DNA from: Kudoa neothunni
Lineage: Eukaryota > Cnidaria
Reading direction: 5' to 3'
Length of the DNA stretch: 64,000 nucleotides
Assembly (NCBI GenBank): GCA_964304625.1
Contig: OZ199839.1
Span: forward strand, 2,604,001-2,668,000
How positions within the stretch are numbered: position 1 is the first letter of the stretch; each line of letters opens with the position of its first letter. Below the pieces are notes generated by a model that saw only the letters and a program-made list of their open reading frames with translations, was not told the DNA's origin and did not search any database. Both the position numbers and the translations under genes were made by a program. Shown in pieces: positions 33,787 to 47,086 of this stretch.

Positions 33787-36283
33787 TTAACGTTAGGATG
33801 TCGTTGCCTAAATTTGATATATTGTTTATTTCATTATTTTTAATAGTTTAAATTGATTGTATTATATTATTAATAGAAATGTTAGACTTTTACTGTAGTA
33901 AGATTTTTTGGAGGTTTACGGAAGTTATTTTCACAAGGTTGTGTTAATTCTCCGTCAGTAGAAAACTTTTTGTTACTGTATGATAATACTTAAGAAAATT
34001 AGTATCGTGCTAAAAAATTGTCCGAGAAGATAACTCAACTTATTGAAGGTTCATCAAGCCGCGGCGATGACGTCTCATAATATGAATTTTCTGATATTAC
34101 GCTTATTCAAACTGATTTTTTCATTCGTAATATTGTTTATGTTTCATCCGCAAAACCAAAAATTAAATTATTACATTTCTGTTTTTCAAATAAATTGAAC
34201 TATAATGTCAATATATAATCAAAAAGTGTGTAAATTTTAAAACGAAACAGATTATGACTGAAGAATTCAACAAACAGCAAAAATAGAAATTTCTGCGTCG
34301 TCGGAATCCAAAATCTGCTTATACCGACCACTAATGAAACTTACGTTTTGTTGTGCGTTTTGTTGTTGGTGGCATAATCGTGCTAAACTTTTGTTTTTTT
34401 AAGTTTTATGATAATCGAGTGAATTATGTCTACAAAGAAATCATTATTGCCGAAATGCTGTCAATTTAAACCCATGCATTTCATTTTGTGTACAAAATGA
34501 TGCGGCTAACAATCAATGCCATTTTTTGTAATGAAGGAAATAAAAATTCAGTTAAATTTTTGTTCTTATCAGCTTAATACTATATAATAAATTAATTGAT
34601 AATAATTCAAGTGTAGTCAAATGTCATTAACATTGATTTCTACTTGGGTCGCTGAGCGCCCCACCTTGGCACAGGGGTAATTTTTTTCACTTAGTACAGG
34701 GAAGGTTAATATGAATGAGGTCTAAAAAATTGGAAATTTCGTCGTTGGAAATTATTTCGAAACGAAATGAATTTGTAAAAAACATTAATAAAGAAGCGGA
34801 AGATATGAGCTATGGTTGGTTTCGTAGATTCAACGAAAGATTTAATTTACGACTAAATTTTCATGGTGAGGCAAACATGGTAAACATGGAAGCTGTCGAT
34901 GATTGGAAACTTCAACTAAAAAATATATTGAAAAATTATAAAGCTGAACAAGTGTACAACCTTAATGAAACAGCTTTATTCTATCAGCAACATCTCAGTA
35001 AGACATAAGCTATACAAAAACGACAAAAAGAATCATTAATTTGTTACATGTCGTTAAAAAAACAATTATATCAACATTTAATATATGTCAATCATTAACA
35101 AATACCGATTAAAATTTGTTAAGAACTATTTTACAATACATTATATTCACGCGAACGTATTTATGGTAACATAGTTTAGAAAGAATTTATGTTCTATCTA
35201 CTGAAATAAATGCAAAATGCTCAAAGTGATAAAAAAGAGTTACGCTTTTATTGGGAGCATCATTATTAGGCGAAAAATTGGAACCATTAGTGATTGGTCA
35301 TCATGAAAACCCTAGGTGTTTTAAAAATTTGAAAGATACTCAAGTTCCTTACTTCTCCAATATGAAAGCATGAATGACCTCGGAGATATTTAAGAAATAT
35401 TTAGTTAAATTAAATTCTAATTACAAATAGCTGAACAAAAAAATTGTGCTATTTCTTGATAATGCGAGTTGCCATTCACCATTACAATTATCACATATTG
35501 AATTATCATTTTTCCCTAAAAACACAACTAGTGTTCTACAACCTATGGATCAAGGGATTACTAATTCATTTAAAGCTGTTTATAGAAGATATCTAATAAA
35601 TAGATCTACATTTTTAGTTGAGAATGATGTCGAACTTAAACCAATTGATTTATTAGATGCGTTGGTATTTGTAAAAAAATCGTGGGATCACGTAACGATC
35701 CAAATAATATCCAATTGTTTCAAGAAGGCTGGATTTAGATTCGATGATAACGAAGATCCTTATTACTATTTTTTACAAACTTAATAATTATACATAGACG
35801 AACCCGTAAACCATGAAGTTTTAAATGATATCGACGATCCAGAAATAATACAATGTCAAGATGAAGATGAACTCGTTCAAGTCTGTGAATTTGAGGGAAA
35901 CCATGAAAACAACGATGTAACCATGGATGTAGAAAAATTGTCTGATTATGAACCTGAAACATACAAAGAAGTGTCATATACCACGAAACAAGTGCTGAAA
36001 TGCTTTGAATATTTAAAGGGACACTTCCTTAAGAATGGATCAAATATTTTGGATTATCTTCACAAACCAGAAGAGGAAATGTTTCTAGTCTCAAAAAAAA
36101 GGATTTAAGCAAACGAAAATAATAAATTTTTGTTTAAAAAAGTAGGATAATATCACATTTCTTATAAAATCGACCAAAATCTTTTGCGCGCGCTAAATAA
36201 TAGTGCGAATTAGCCAGCAATGATGTTTAATAAGAACTTTTTCTTTGGTCCCAAATGGATTACGAATTAGCCGTCACCCACTC
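33787..36283. mobile_element. Tigger/pogo-type transposon, second copy, left part lost to the gap
   Basis: Right terminal repeat at about 36263-36283, followed by TA. Transposase pieces on the plus strand are cleaner than in the first copy: 34715-35008 (CENP-B-type domain through LNETALFY), 35446-35784 (LFLDNASCH and QPMDQG), 35923-36108 (acidic tail). The first catalytic Asp is again Asn, and the stretch 35009-35445 is not open, so the element is inactive in either copy. Confidence 0.8.
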
Positions 36284-36285
36284 TA

Positions 36286-36850
36286 TACAGACAATTGAAA
36301 TACCTTTTTTGTATATTTTTCAAAAGTTCTCAAATTTTGTGTATTCTATTTCAATCTATTTTTATTATTGTGTTTATAACTTAATTTGTTCGGTAACAAT
36401 TTTAGATTCTTAGTAACTTTTCGACAAGAGAATGAACGCTTATCTTTTTCAAATTAGCAAATATCCAAAATTATAAATAATTTGAATAATAAAAATGTAA
36501 AATCATTTAATTGCTATTTTACTGTTTTCCGATTTCGTGTTTTTCATCATAATCAATGTATTATATTGCCAATATTTGGAGTAGATTAAATAATTATCTC
36601 TTTCAAATTTTAGAAAATACAAAATTTTCGTAAACAATGTTTGATGTAAATGTGTAATTAACGTTTGCATTAATAAAACACAGTAATTTCTATAAGGCTC
36701 CCCTTACATCAAATAAAATTCACAAGATTTATCTTAAAGAGACAATATTTTTATTTTTTTGTTTGATGTTAATTTAATTGGCTAAACTACAGTATACGTG
36801 TACCAACTTTGGGATCAGATGAGAACGCTCGCTAAAAATCTGCAATGCAT
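36286..36850. other. Non-coding stretch, copy of 12513-13077
   Basis: Nothing recognised. Confidence 0.4.
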
Positions 36851-37770
36851 TTAATTTGTATATAATATCAATAAATATCTAAAAAGTGTGCTTAATTCTC
36901 GTTTGTAATACTTCCTTAGGAAAAGGCAGTCTGATATATACTTAGGCGAGGTTTCTGGGTTTTTGTTTGTGGCTTTTTTGTATTTGCGTTTAAAAGCGCC
37001 CCAAATAAACTCAATCCGGTTGGTGTGAACTTTTTCACTTGAAACAAACTGTCGTTTATGGATAACTCTTCCATGAACGAAACCTAAACTTTCTAACTTA
37101 TTGTATCCAGCCCAACCGTCAGTCCATATTGTAGAACCATCTTCTACGTTATCAATTATTATGTTCTCAAGAACATTTTAATTCCTGTAGCGGGATATTT
37201 AAAAAAAAACATTCATCATTTTCGTCTATTCCTCCAATTAACCAGAAATGTTGGTTCTTTAGAATTCTCCCCACGTTGTACTTTCTTTTGAAGACAGCAA
37301 TCTTATCAGTTTGAACTACAACGTTCTCGCCTTCAATTTTTGTGCATTCTTCGCCCAATTTCGAAGCCATCAAATCTCGAATTACACTTTTCCACTCTGC
37401 AATGGTAGAAAAGGATGAGATATCGTCATAATGTTGTATTTCTTCATAGGTGGCGCTGGGACTTTGGAGAGTATAGAGCAGAAAGACAAAACATTTCCAC
37501 AGTGGAAGCTTTGATAGTTCGAAAATACTGTATTTTCGAATTGAACATCTCTTTCGGAAAAATTTACAATAAAGCTGATGACCATCACCAATATCTTTCC
37601 TTGCCACCATTTTCACTATCGAGCCACAAAAGCATTTAAGATAGCTACTCAAAGTCCAATATTGATCAGAGTTTCAATTGTATAATTTATATCATCTCAA
37701 AAATAACCATAATCAAGTATTGTTATGATATCTATATATTCCAATGTGTACATTTTTTTAAAACTCGATA
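36851..37770 (-). pseudogene. Merlin/IS1595-type transposase, polished copy
   Basis: A 161-residue open part (37167-37652) covers the zinc ribbon and first catalytic Asp (VVQTDKIAVF) up to NIPLQELK. The rest, with IWTDGWAGY and HTNRIEFIWGAFKR, runs to the stop at 36851 in another frame. Apart from the N-terminal extension (about 37690-37770), a single frame change separates two otherwise well-preserved halves, so insertion was probably fairly recent. Confidence 0.8.
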
Positions 37771-38164
37771 TGGCGCAAATATTTCCCGAGAATATGTGAT
37801 GCCTTCCGAAGTCGGTACACGTATATTGTAGTTTTGCCCAAAAATTATTCCAACGATTGATTTTTGCATATATATAAATAAACCGATATTTTAATTTATA
37901 AGCCACCAATTATTGTCTAATCAACATAAAAGGCTGATTTTTAATGTAAAATCTATATTGTAAATTTTGTCATTAAAATTTAAAATTTAATAGGAAAAAA
38001 TATGTTTAAGTAATAGAAAAAAGTATTGGTCTATGCGTTCTCAGAATTATGAGAAATTCGTTTTTGTGGCAATAGACCACCCCGACACGAGATTATAGGC
38101 TAGCGTGGTAATAACCACAGCCTTACTGGATTGTATACACGTTCCGTTGGTTCTTCTAAAATTT

Positions 38165-38700
38165 AACTTCATTGTATTTCCTTTTGTATGACGGTTTCAT
38201 TTCTCCGTATAACAACTCTTATTTCCTTGAGTTTTTTGGAATTTTTGGAATTTTTCGTCAAGTTTTGAAGCCATTAAATCATGAATAATACTCTTCCATT
38301 AAAAATGGTGGTATACAACTTTATTTTGAAATAAAATTGTAACGTTTCGCAAGTAACCGTTGGGATTTGTATGACGTAAACCATAAAAATAAAACTTTTC
38401 GACAGTGGAAGTTTGGATAATTCTAAAATATTATTTTTTTCTTACTGGGCATCATTTTTGTCAATCTGTACATCTAAATTAATAGCCTTTGCTAGTATCC
38501 TTTTTTGTTGCTATCTTCATTAACACGCCACACAAACCTTTCATGCAACTTTGTAGAAGTCCAAGATTCTGTAAAACTTTAATTGTATATATGTTGTTTT
38601 CACGAAAATATGCAAAATCAATAATTGTTATATCATCAATGTTCTCTAATGCGAATAATTTCCTAAAACTTCCCATCCCATGCAATTATTCAACAATTTA
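38165..38700 (-). pseudogene. Second Merlin N-terminal fragment, polished copy
   Basis: 38479-38685 is open and reads SFRKLFALENIDDITIIDF and on to CMKGLCGVLMKIATKKD. WKSIIHDLMASKL lies downstream near 38270-38300. The catalytic core is absent. It sits head to tail with the fuller copy. Confidence 0.55.
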
Positions 38701-39480
38701 CGAGCAAAGCCCAAGTTTGTAACATCTATTGTAAAATAGCCAATATTCTGTATAATCCAGGGTAAGTTACGATTCGTTGCATATATCACAATCACTTACA
38801 GTTGTGGAAAGAAGTTTCCGAATGTTAAAGCATTTTCTCAAAAGTTATGGAATAAACCCAATTTTGGAACGAATAATTATATTTTAAATATTATATTAAA
38901 CTGAAATTTGTATAGATAAAACTATATTTAGGTTTATTTCATAAACATTAACTCTATTAATAAAGTTCAAGTTGCGTGCACTAGTTTTTAAAATGAACGT
39001 CAATTTTAATCGTCGAATTTTCGAAAAATGTTCGTCCAAAATTACGTCCTTTAGTTATAAATAATTTTTTTTATTTCCGTTCCGCTCAACATAAAATCAA
39101 GATTTAAAATGTGTATTAATACAAATTTTTGTTTAGTTGATTTCGATTGTTCAATATTATTTTAATAAATGAATGTACCTTTTAAATCATTAATTACTGA
39201 ATTTATTAGCTGTTGACTGTTATTATTTTACCATATTTATAAGAGACGGTATACGAAAATTTAAATTATTTCAAAATTAGATTTATTCAATAAAATAAAT
39301 AAGGAATCTTAAACCAGTTAAAATCTAAAATTTACGATTTTATATATTCACATTGGAATTTATTTTATTGTAAGATTAAATTTCAATAACCATTTAAAAC
39401 CACGAATCAAACAAAAATTTATGAGAAATTATATAAAAAAATTTTTGGTAGTAAATATATAAATTTATTGAAAACATGGA
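38701..39480. other. Non-coding stretch, copy of 14926-15720
   Basis: Nothing recognised. Confidence 0.4.
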
Positions 39481-42089
39481 TTATCTAATTCCTTTGCTTG
39501 ATGCCACCTTCTTGCGATAGATAACCAAATAATAAAACAATCCAGCAGCTACACATAGAATCACTCCAACAACAGATCCTCTATTAAAATTGTTACATCC
39601 CATTTTCAGAAAGATTTTACGATATAATTCCAGCCACTTTCATACTAAATTTATGTTAGCTAATTACAAAAATAATCTTTTTACTGGTTGGAGTCTGCTT
39701 TTGCAATGATATCTGGCGCTAAATATACCATTTTTCAATTATACTTTATATATTCATGTATTTACTAAAAAGTATATTATTGTAAAATTACGAAATCAAT
39801 ATTTTAATAAGAAATAAATTATATAATTTTTTATAGTTAGAATATGAATAACTTGTTTACCCCTTAGTTGTGGCACGCGTAATTTTTGTGGTTGATGGAG
39901 CTAATTTTCAAATTTTAAATAAATGTGTAAATAATTGAGTTGATGATTACTAAATATATACTAAATCATTAATTTATTAAACGTGTTTACCTTGTAGTAT
40001 CTGTCACACTCTCACCTTCTATAGAATGATTGCATTTCAAATAACCAATTAAAAATACCTTTTCTCACAATATATATTGTATCTCCGTGCATGTAGTTTT
40101 CAGGCTTCACTATTAATTTGTACGATTTGTCCGATGAGACACCAGAGTATGTGATTGAATTGCATTTTGTTTCACAACCAGCACCGGTGGCAAGACACGG
40201 AGTTCCCACTGTAATGGGTTTTGTAGCATCTGTAATATCAATCAATGTATTGTAACATTTTGTTGTTAACATGTCTCTCGGGGGATTCATAACTCCCACA
40301 AATTTTATGCTCTCGCCATTAAACGAATGTGTTATGGTTAATATTGCACCGTCTAATGAGGGATAATTATTCATCATTTTAATAAAAATGACCTGTTATC
40401 AATTCAGTAATTTCTTTATCTTTATTTATGCCATCAAATTTTATCATCACGGAGTATTGTGTCCCGCGCTCCAATCTTTCGAGTTCAACTTGTTCAGAAC
40501 ACATTACTCTGCAAGGAAACCTTCCATTGCAATGTACATCAGTGTAGAAATTTGCCCATTCATTCTTTATTTTAATTAAACAAGCAATTTTATTAGTGTT
40601 CTGAGCCATTGGCTGGAATCGCATTCTTGTATCCATGATATTTATATTAGCTTTTGGAAGCTCGACTACATCTCCGTCTATATATTTTATTAATAAATTT
40701 ACTAAAATATATTAACTTGTTTCGAAATAATATTCAAACGTCTTTATTTCTGTTTCGTCATTTTTAGCTTCAATAATTATAATGTAAGCTGTTCCAGCAC
40801 TTAAGCTTGTAACACTCTTGCTGCTACAGATATTGTCACAGACCCCGGGCGAACATTGCGCTGTTGTTTTAGCACTAGTTATAGGATCAAAAGCCTTTCT
40901 TACATAAACTGTGCAGCTAGTAGCGTCAACTGTACCAGAAGATGATTTCATATTTGTTAAATCTAAAGTAAAACCAACGTTTGAAGGATCTTTTGGAATT
41001 ATGCCATTGTTTGCAACTATAACAGGGTTAATCGTCTCTTATTGAACTTTTGATACTTGTGTACGTTTTTTTTTGAGGTTCCGTCTTGGTTACTTCTCGT
41101 ATATAGACAGATGCTTGTTGATAATCGGTATTGGTATTCATTACAACCTCAGTACATGGATGAATACATGGCTCCGAATTTTTTCTGCAGTTTTTCACGT
41201 ATGCACTCTCACCTGCAGTTTGATCTTTTATCATAAATTCGCATAGTTTATCTGGTTTTTGATTCAGAATTGTAATTTTATGTTTTTCTTCTCCTGACAC
41301 TTTCGTCACTGTGAAGAAAAATTCAGAATATTCAGAAGCCTTTTTTGTGTAATCATTGTTGATATAATAAACAAAACTAGGGAAATAATTGTCACATTCC
41401 AAAGTATAATCGTATCGATAGGTTAATAAACTTGACTTCAAAATAGCTCGATTTGATGATTTGCATGTATCACTTGTATCTGATTTCGCAATATCAATAC
41501 CGCTTGATTTCAGTTTACATTCTGATATTGGACATATCATGTTATAAGTAAACTTAACTTCTTCGTTCTCTTTTGTTACAGTTATATCCGGGTCCAGAAC
41601 ATAGTCTTAGGAAAATTAAGATTATCCAAAAAATAAATGGCATTTTTTAAATGAATTACTTTTTGGTATCATAAATACTTTTTTGAGTATTGGAGTCGTT
41701 TCCAAATCGTCTCTTGAGTTAACGACTTGTATTAAAATAAATTTTGAATAAAATGAAGCTTCTTCCACATCAATACTTTCTTTGTTGCATGCTACAACGC
41801 ATTTTGTAGCTGTTAATGTGTCTGTACAACTAAAATCATCGTAAGTCAACTTCTTTTGCTCGTTAAGCTTAGAAATTTTTATGTAACATATTTTGTCGGC
41901 AACAAAATTTTTCAGTAATATTTTAATTATATCTCTTTTGTTCGCCGCTTTAGTTAAACCAAACTCAAGGTAGTTTGATTTTGTCGTTGTTTGAGTGTTT
42001 ATGGAAACTAGATAATATTTAAACAATATTGTAACGAAATTTACATAATGAGAAGGTTAAATGAACCAAAATGATAACTGCTGTCTCAT
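39481..42089 (-). CDS. C5: chimeric family member (C4 5' part joined to C3 3' part)
   Basis: Exons upstream of about 40296 match C4; everything 3' of about 40286 matches C3. The switch falls inside the last ectodomain exon (40059-40352), within an 11-bp identical stretch (TTCATAACTCC), and keeps the frame. Other exons: 39481-39580 (terminal), linker cluster 39621-40018, 40393-40677, and the C4-equivalent exons up to the start at 42089. The signal-peptide exon has one base fewer than C4 in an A run near 42058-42062, which gives an early stop. That is either a real defect of this allele or a homopolymer error. Everything else is open. Confidence 0.8.
39621..40018 (-). other. C5 linker mini-exon cluster (C3-derived)
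   Basis: Exon a 39991-40018 (28 nt), exon b 39861-39900, exon c 39685-39718, exon d 39621-39644. This is the clean version of the C3 cluster and shows that the extra base in C3 exon a is likely an error. Confidence 0.65.
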
Positions 42090-42130
42090 TCTAAACGAAA
42101 TGAAACCGATGTAATTTGGGTATTAGGGCG

Positions 42131-42181
42131 TTCCCGAATATTGATCAATTCAATGAACAATGAAATTTTCGATAAATCTTA
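42131..42181 (-). promoter_or_regulatory. Conserved upstream block of C5
   Basis: Copy of the C4 block, 42-92 bp upstream of the start codon. Confidence 0.4.
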
Positions 42182-43705
42182 TCATCATTTATCGACTATA
42201 TAAATTTCAAAGCATTGAATTATTTTTTCAAATAAATGATTATCTGTTAATTCTAATAACTATTAAATATATTTTAAATAAAAGTAATATAAGAAATTAA
42301 ATCATTCGAATAAACGTAACATCATAAAATTATCCACAATAAATCTTAAAATTCAAGATGAAAAATTACTTCTAATTCTAATAAAATAAATGTGATTGCA
42401 TCCAAACAATGAGTATCTTAATTTATTGCGTATTATTAACTCTAAACAAGATAAAAAACATTTAAAATAATTATTCCATTCCTCCATCTTTCTTACTTTT
42501 TTATTTTTTTTCAATGTATAATAATCCATAATCATCATTAACGATCTAGCAAAATGATACTCATTTAAATAACCATTTGAAATTAATATTGACCATATAA
42601 CAAAACAGAAATTATTTCAAAATATTTACTATTATTAATTTCCAGATTGTTTTCCTCAATTTATAATATAATTATTAACAATAAATTAGAATATTCTCTT
42701 TTATAATCCATCATCCAAGTTTATTAATAAATATAATTGATATTTTATCGATTAAAGAAACTTACTATATTTATAAAAATAATCAAAAGAAATAATTTTA
42801 AGAAAAGTTAATCAGTCAGCAAATTTATTCTATACTTTCTAAATTTAAAACCAAATTCGAAACGTTTGATAATAAATAAAATAATGATTAAGTCAATAAT
42901 GGCATGAAATCGTTTCTATTATCGCTTATAAGAAAATATGTGAAAACATAAATTTGACGATTTTAAATTGTCATTAAATAATATTTACTCCAATATTTCA
43001 AAAAAATTATCATAACTTTCATTTTATAACGTTAATTAAAGGTGAGAATATTATCCATTTTCTCACTGTAATCACATGAGAGCAAAAGTATCAATGTTTA
43101 TACTGTTCAACTCCTATCTCAACGAAAGCTTCTGCTTTATTAATCAACAAATTTAGTTGTTTGCTAATATCTGATATCCTCATAACCAACTTTAAATGGA
43201 TTTATTCATGATATATATTTGTAAAAATTTTTATTTTTTAATAGTTTATGAAAAAATTTCCGGAATAAATATCTCACGCATTAAAGTACATACACGTATC
43301 ATTAATGTAAATTCACAGTTACTAAATGAAGTCTCTAGAATGAGCAATTTTAAGAACAAATAATTATGACCAATTTTATTTTTAATCTACTTTGTTACCA
43401 AGGTGAAACAATTTATTAAAATTTTATTTCAATATTTACTGAAATGACAAAAAAAGAACTTATTTAATTTATTTTCTAAAAATTATACAAAAGAATTTTA
43501 TTGTAAAGCAAAACAGACGTCAATACATGTATTCTTCTTAAAATAATTCAAAATAAATTACATATATAACATAATATAAAAAATTAAATTGTCGAATTTA
43601 TATAAATATGAATTATTTAATAAATAATAAAAGTTTAAATCTTTTTTAATTTTAAGTAAAAAATCGTTGAATATTCGGTGCATGTCGGGCGCGCACGCAG
43701 GATAA
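42182..43705. other. Intergenic stretch, copy of 29508-31033
   Basis: Nothing recognised. Confidence 0.45.
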
Positions 43706-44893
43706 ATGTATCCAACCATTAGAGAACAAAAGCTAATTGAAGCCCACATTCAGAAAAATTCTGAATGTATTGATGGCGACTATTCAAGGATTAAATTTCT
43801 GAGAGAGGAACATGTGTCATTTTTGGAGGGTTGTTTGAGTGCATTACCAAGGGAATTTCAGTCGTTAAGTGCCAGCCAACCATGGATCATGTATTGGATA
43901 TTGCACTCATTGGAGCTTTTGGGAATTGAAATTGATAACAAAAATTTGGATAATGCAATTGAATATATAACAAAATGTCAGTCGTCTAGCGGGGGTTTTG
44001 GGGGTGGACCTGGACAAGAACCTCACATAGGAAACACATACGCTGCTGTAACGAATCGGCTATTTTGGATCATTATCCATTTTGAAATTTAGATATGTTC
44101 ACTTTCGATCCTCGGTAAGATGGATCCAAAAGCGTACGATGTGGTTGATCGCGCAGGACTGAAACGTTTTATTCTCCGATGCAAAAACAGGGATGGATCA
44201 TATAAAAACGCAATCGATAACGAAACCGATTTGAGGGCGATGTATTGTGCTATAGCGTCAGCTAAGATGTGTCACGTCTTGTCAAGTGACATGTACCAAG
44301 GAACAGTGGAATACATTGCGAAATGTCAGGGTTATGATGGAGGATTTGGTGCGGTTCCCGGTTCTGAATCACATGCCGGTTACACGTTTTGTGCTGCAGC
44401 CACGTTGTCTATGCTTGACGTGGATGCAGAGTTTTTCGACAAAAAGATGCTGCTCAGATGGATAACTCATCGTCAAATGCTTTCGGAAGGTGGTTTCCAA
44501 GGAAGAACCTTTAAATTAGTTGATTCCTGTTACTCCTATTGGATTGGAGCTATATTTTATATCATGTTTGGGGATGAATTTTTTGACGATCAAATCAACA
44601 TTCCTCGTCACATGTTTTCTCGAAGTGCATTACAAGCGTACATTCTTAACAATTGTCAACTCGAGACTGGCGGGCTTATCGACAAACCTGGGAAATTTGT
44701 CGATGTTTATCACACTTGTTACGCTCTAAGTGGGCTTTCCTTGAGTGGAATTCATCCCGATATTGAAGCTGATCGGTTTATCATTACGAATAACAGTGGT
44801 GATTTTCTGGTTAGATGCAATGCGACATTTAATCTATGTCATGAAACGCTGAAAAATCTATTAACATATTTCTCAAGTAGAGATGAGATTTAG
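43706..44893 (+). CDS. FNTB: Protein farnesyltransferase subunit beta, second copy
   Basis: The two open parts translate identically to the gene at 31034-32221: exons 43706-44047 and 44093-44893 around a 45-nt intron. Zinc ligands (LVDSCYSYW, DVYHTCYALSG) and GGLIDKPGK are intact. Complete identity of exons, intron and long non-coding flanks suggests the same locus assembled twice (allele or false duplication) rather than a second functional gene. Confidence 0.93.
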
Positions 44894-47086
44894 ATTTCTA
44901 AATAACTGTTGTTTTTATTGCACGTGTCGTTTTTTAGCATTATTCCATTTATATTAATATGACCATTAATTTAACACCTGAGTCTACTAGTGAATAGGAC
45001 CTCGCTTTATTATTTCTTATACTAAGAATGTACTGTCTTGAGTGTACGGTGGTATATTCTTGGATTTAAACTATTGTTATTAAGTGTGCGCGATGGGTGA
45101 TTGCTCCCAATAAGTTTTCTTTGCTATCACGTCAATTGACTTCTATTGATAGGTGCTTTTTTTGATTTGTGTGATGATTTCGCATTTAGATTTCCAATTT
45201 TCTCCTAAGAATATATTATAGATGCTATATTTATGTTAGTTTAAGATTATTGAGAGTTATATATTTTCTGCGCCGTATCTATGGGCTAAAAACAAATATA
45301 TTACCATTGTTTTCGTATTGCAAAAAAAATAATATTTAACTTATTTTTCGTATTGTATTATAGTTTGAAAAGTGTTTTTAGTGATAATGATTAGTGATCG
45401 AAGGAAATAGAGTAGAATAATTCATGGAAGGAAAAAATTACTTATATTAATTATTTGACTTTTCTCAAGGATGATTTATAAATATTAAATTTTATGAACA
45501 ATAATTTAAGGATGCCAAATGTTGAGTTAAATCAGTAATAATATAAGTAAGAACCTTCAATATATATACGAAGAAAAGATCAAGTAACTAATTTCGTACT
45601 CATCGACCAAAATAATTTATGATCATACGGAGGCTGGAAATTCCGACCTAGTAGAAAAGTATTTGTCATAAATACATATTTTTTATAATTTGTTATATTT
45701 TACAAGTATTAAAATTTAAAAATAAATAAATATCAGAGTTTTAAACTGTTTATATGAATATAATCAATATTTTGAATAGTAGATTTTTATTTGGTCGAAA
45801 ATAAATCAGCTTCCCAAAAGTAATGTTCAAAAGCATTTATCTGTTTATTTAATGATGATGACAATATTTCTTACTTTATTATCGATTTAAACAATGATAA
45901 ATAATTTATAAAATAAGTAATTAACGTTTTTTAAGGGAAAATAATTGATGTTATAATCGATTATATTTGATGAGTTTTCTTAATTAAATTAAATCAAAAA
46001 TTATTGATATATTAATAAATATTATTGAATGCCATTTAATTTTTATTTTAAATTAAGAAGATTTTACTTATTTGATACTTTTTTAAGAACTAAAATCTCC
46101 TCGTCTTAGATTTTCTTTATGGAAAATTTTAACGATTATTAAGTATTATTCAAAACGTAATACTGAGAAAAATTAATTAATATGTAATTTCACTTTAAAA
46201 GTAGAATTTTTAACGTTGGATAATGTATGATATTTTGTAAAACTGAAGACATCCTCTAATGGCTGTACGATAATGAGAAATATTTCAATGATAACTCGTT
46301 ATTCTCGTTTACCCTAAACTTCATTTATTTTATCCTATGTTTTCCTTTTGTTTTACGATAGTTTAAATATATAAAAAGCCGTAAATATTGAAAACATAAG
46401 TTTTTGATGATATTTCGACTTTAAATTTGTATTTTTACTTATGAAGTAGATGCCGAAAGAAGTCGTGCATCTTCATTCGCCCCAGTGTACCCACCCAAGG
46501 TTGATTCGATCCTTAAAATTCCTTTTTAACTTGAGATTCCTTGAATTGCGCAAATAATATACATTTACTTTAAATAATTGTAAAAATTATAATTGAACGC
46601 CAGAGAACGATTTTTGAAATTGCGTTAGTGAACTACGATAAATCATGAAACCTAATCCTCTCGAATATGTGACTCTTTTGTATGAAATCTCCACCGTGTA
46701 ATATACGATATTTTATTGTCATCGATTTAGAAATTAGTTTAATAAATCATGTAATAATCCATATCCAAGGATTACAAACAAAATTTAACCGATTTGGATT
46801 GTACTATTACTCATACTTATTTTCTATTTTTCCCTTATAATCAATTATATTATTCAGATTAAATGAGTTTAATAAAAAAATTCTTCCGCTTTAAAATTGT
46901 TTCAAGTTGATAAAATGCAGATTTTGGGATTTGTAACCATATCGAAGGATGGTTGTATATTTGCTGCGTTTTTAATAAAAAAACACAAGCTTATTTAATC
47001 AACAAAACTAAATAATGGTTGAATTTTTTAGATATAAAAGTTCGTTATTCGTTATGAAAATAGTTGGCCAAGTTTTTAAAGAAATT
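44894..47086. other. Intergenic stretch between the farnesyltransferase copy and AFG1
   Basis: The first part, to 46258, repeats 32222-33586. Unique AT-rich sequence follows. No gene recognised. Confidence 0.5.

Larger units (their letters stand above)
33787..40296. repeat. Segment A', second copy of the 6.5-kb block
   Basis: Matches 10001-16541 but keeps longer open frames and lacks most of the single extra bases. It begins abruptly after the gap, inside the element nested in the Tigger-like transposon, so the left ends of both elements are missing here. Confidence 0.9.
40286..46258. repeat. Segment B', second copy of the 6-kb block
   Basis: Matches 27611-33586 almost perfectly and then continues into unique sequence at 46259. 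Confidence 0.92.

Noticed and set aside
33555-33851. Open frame spanning the N gap
   Set aside because: An artefact of translating N; the two sides are unrelated.
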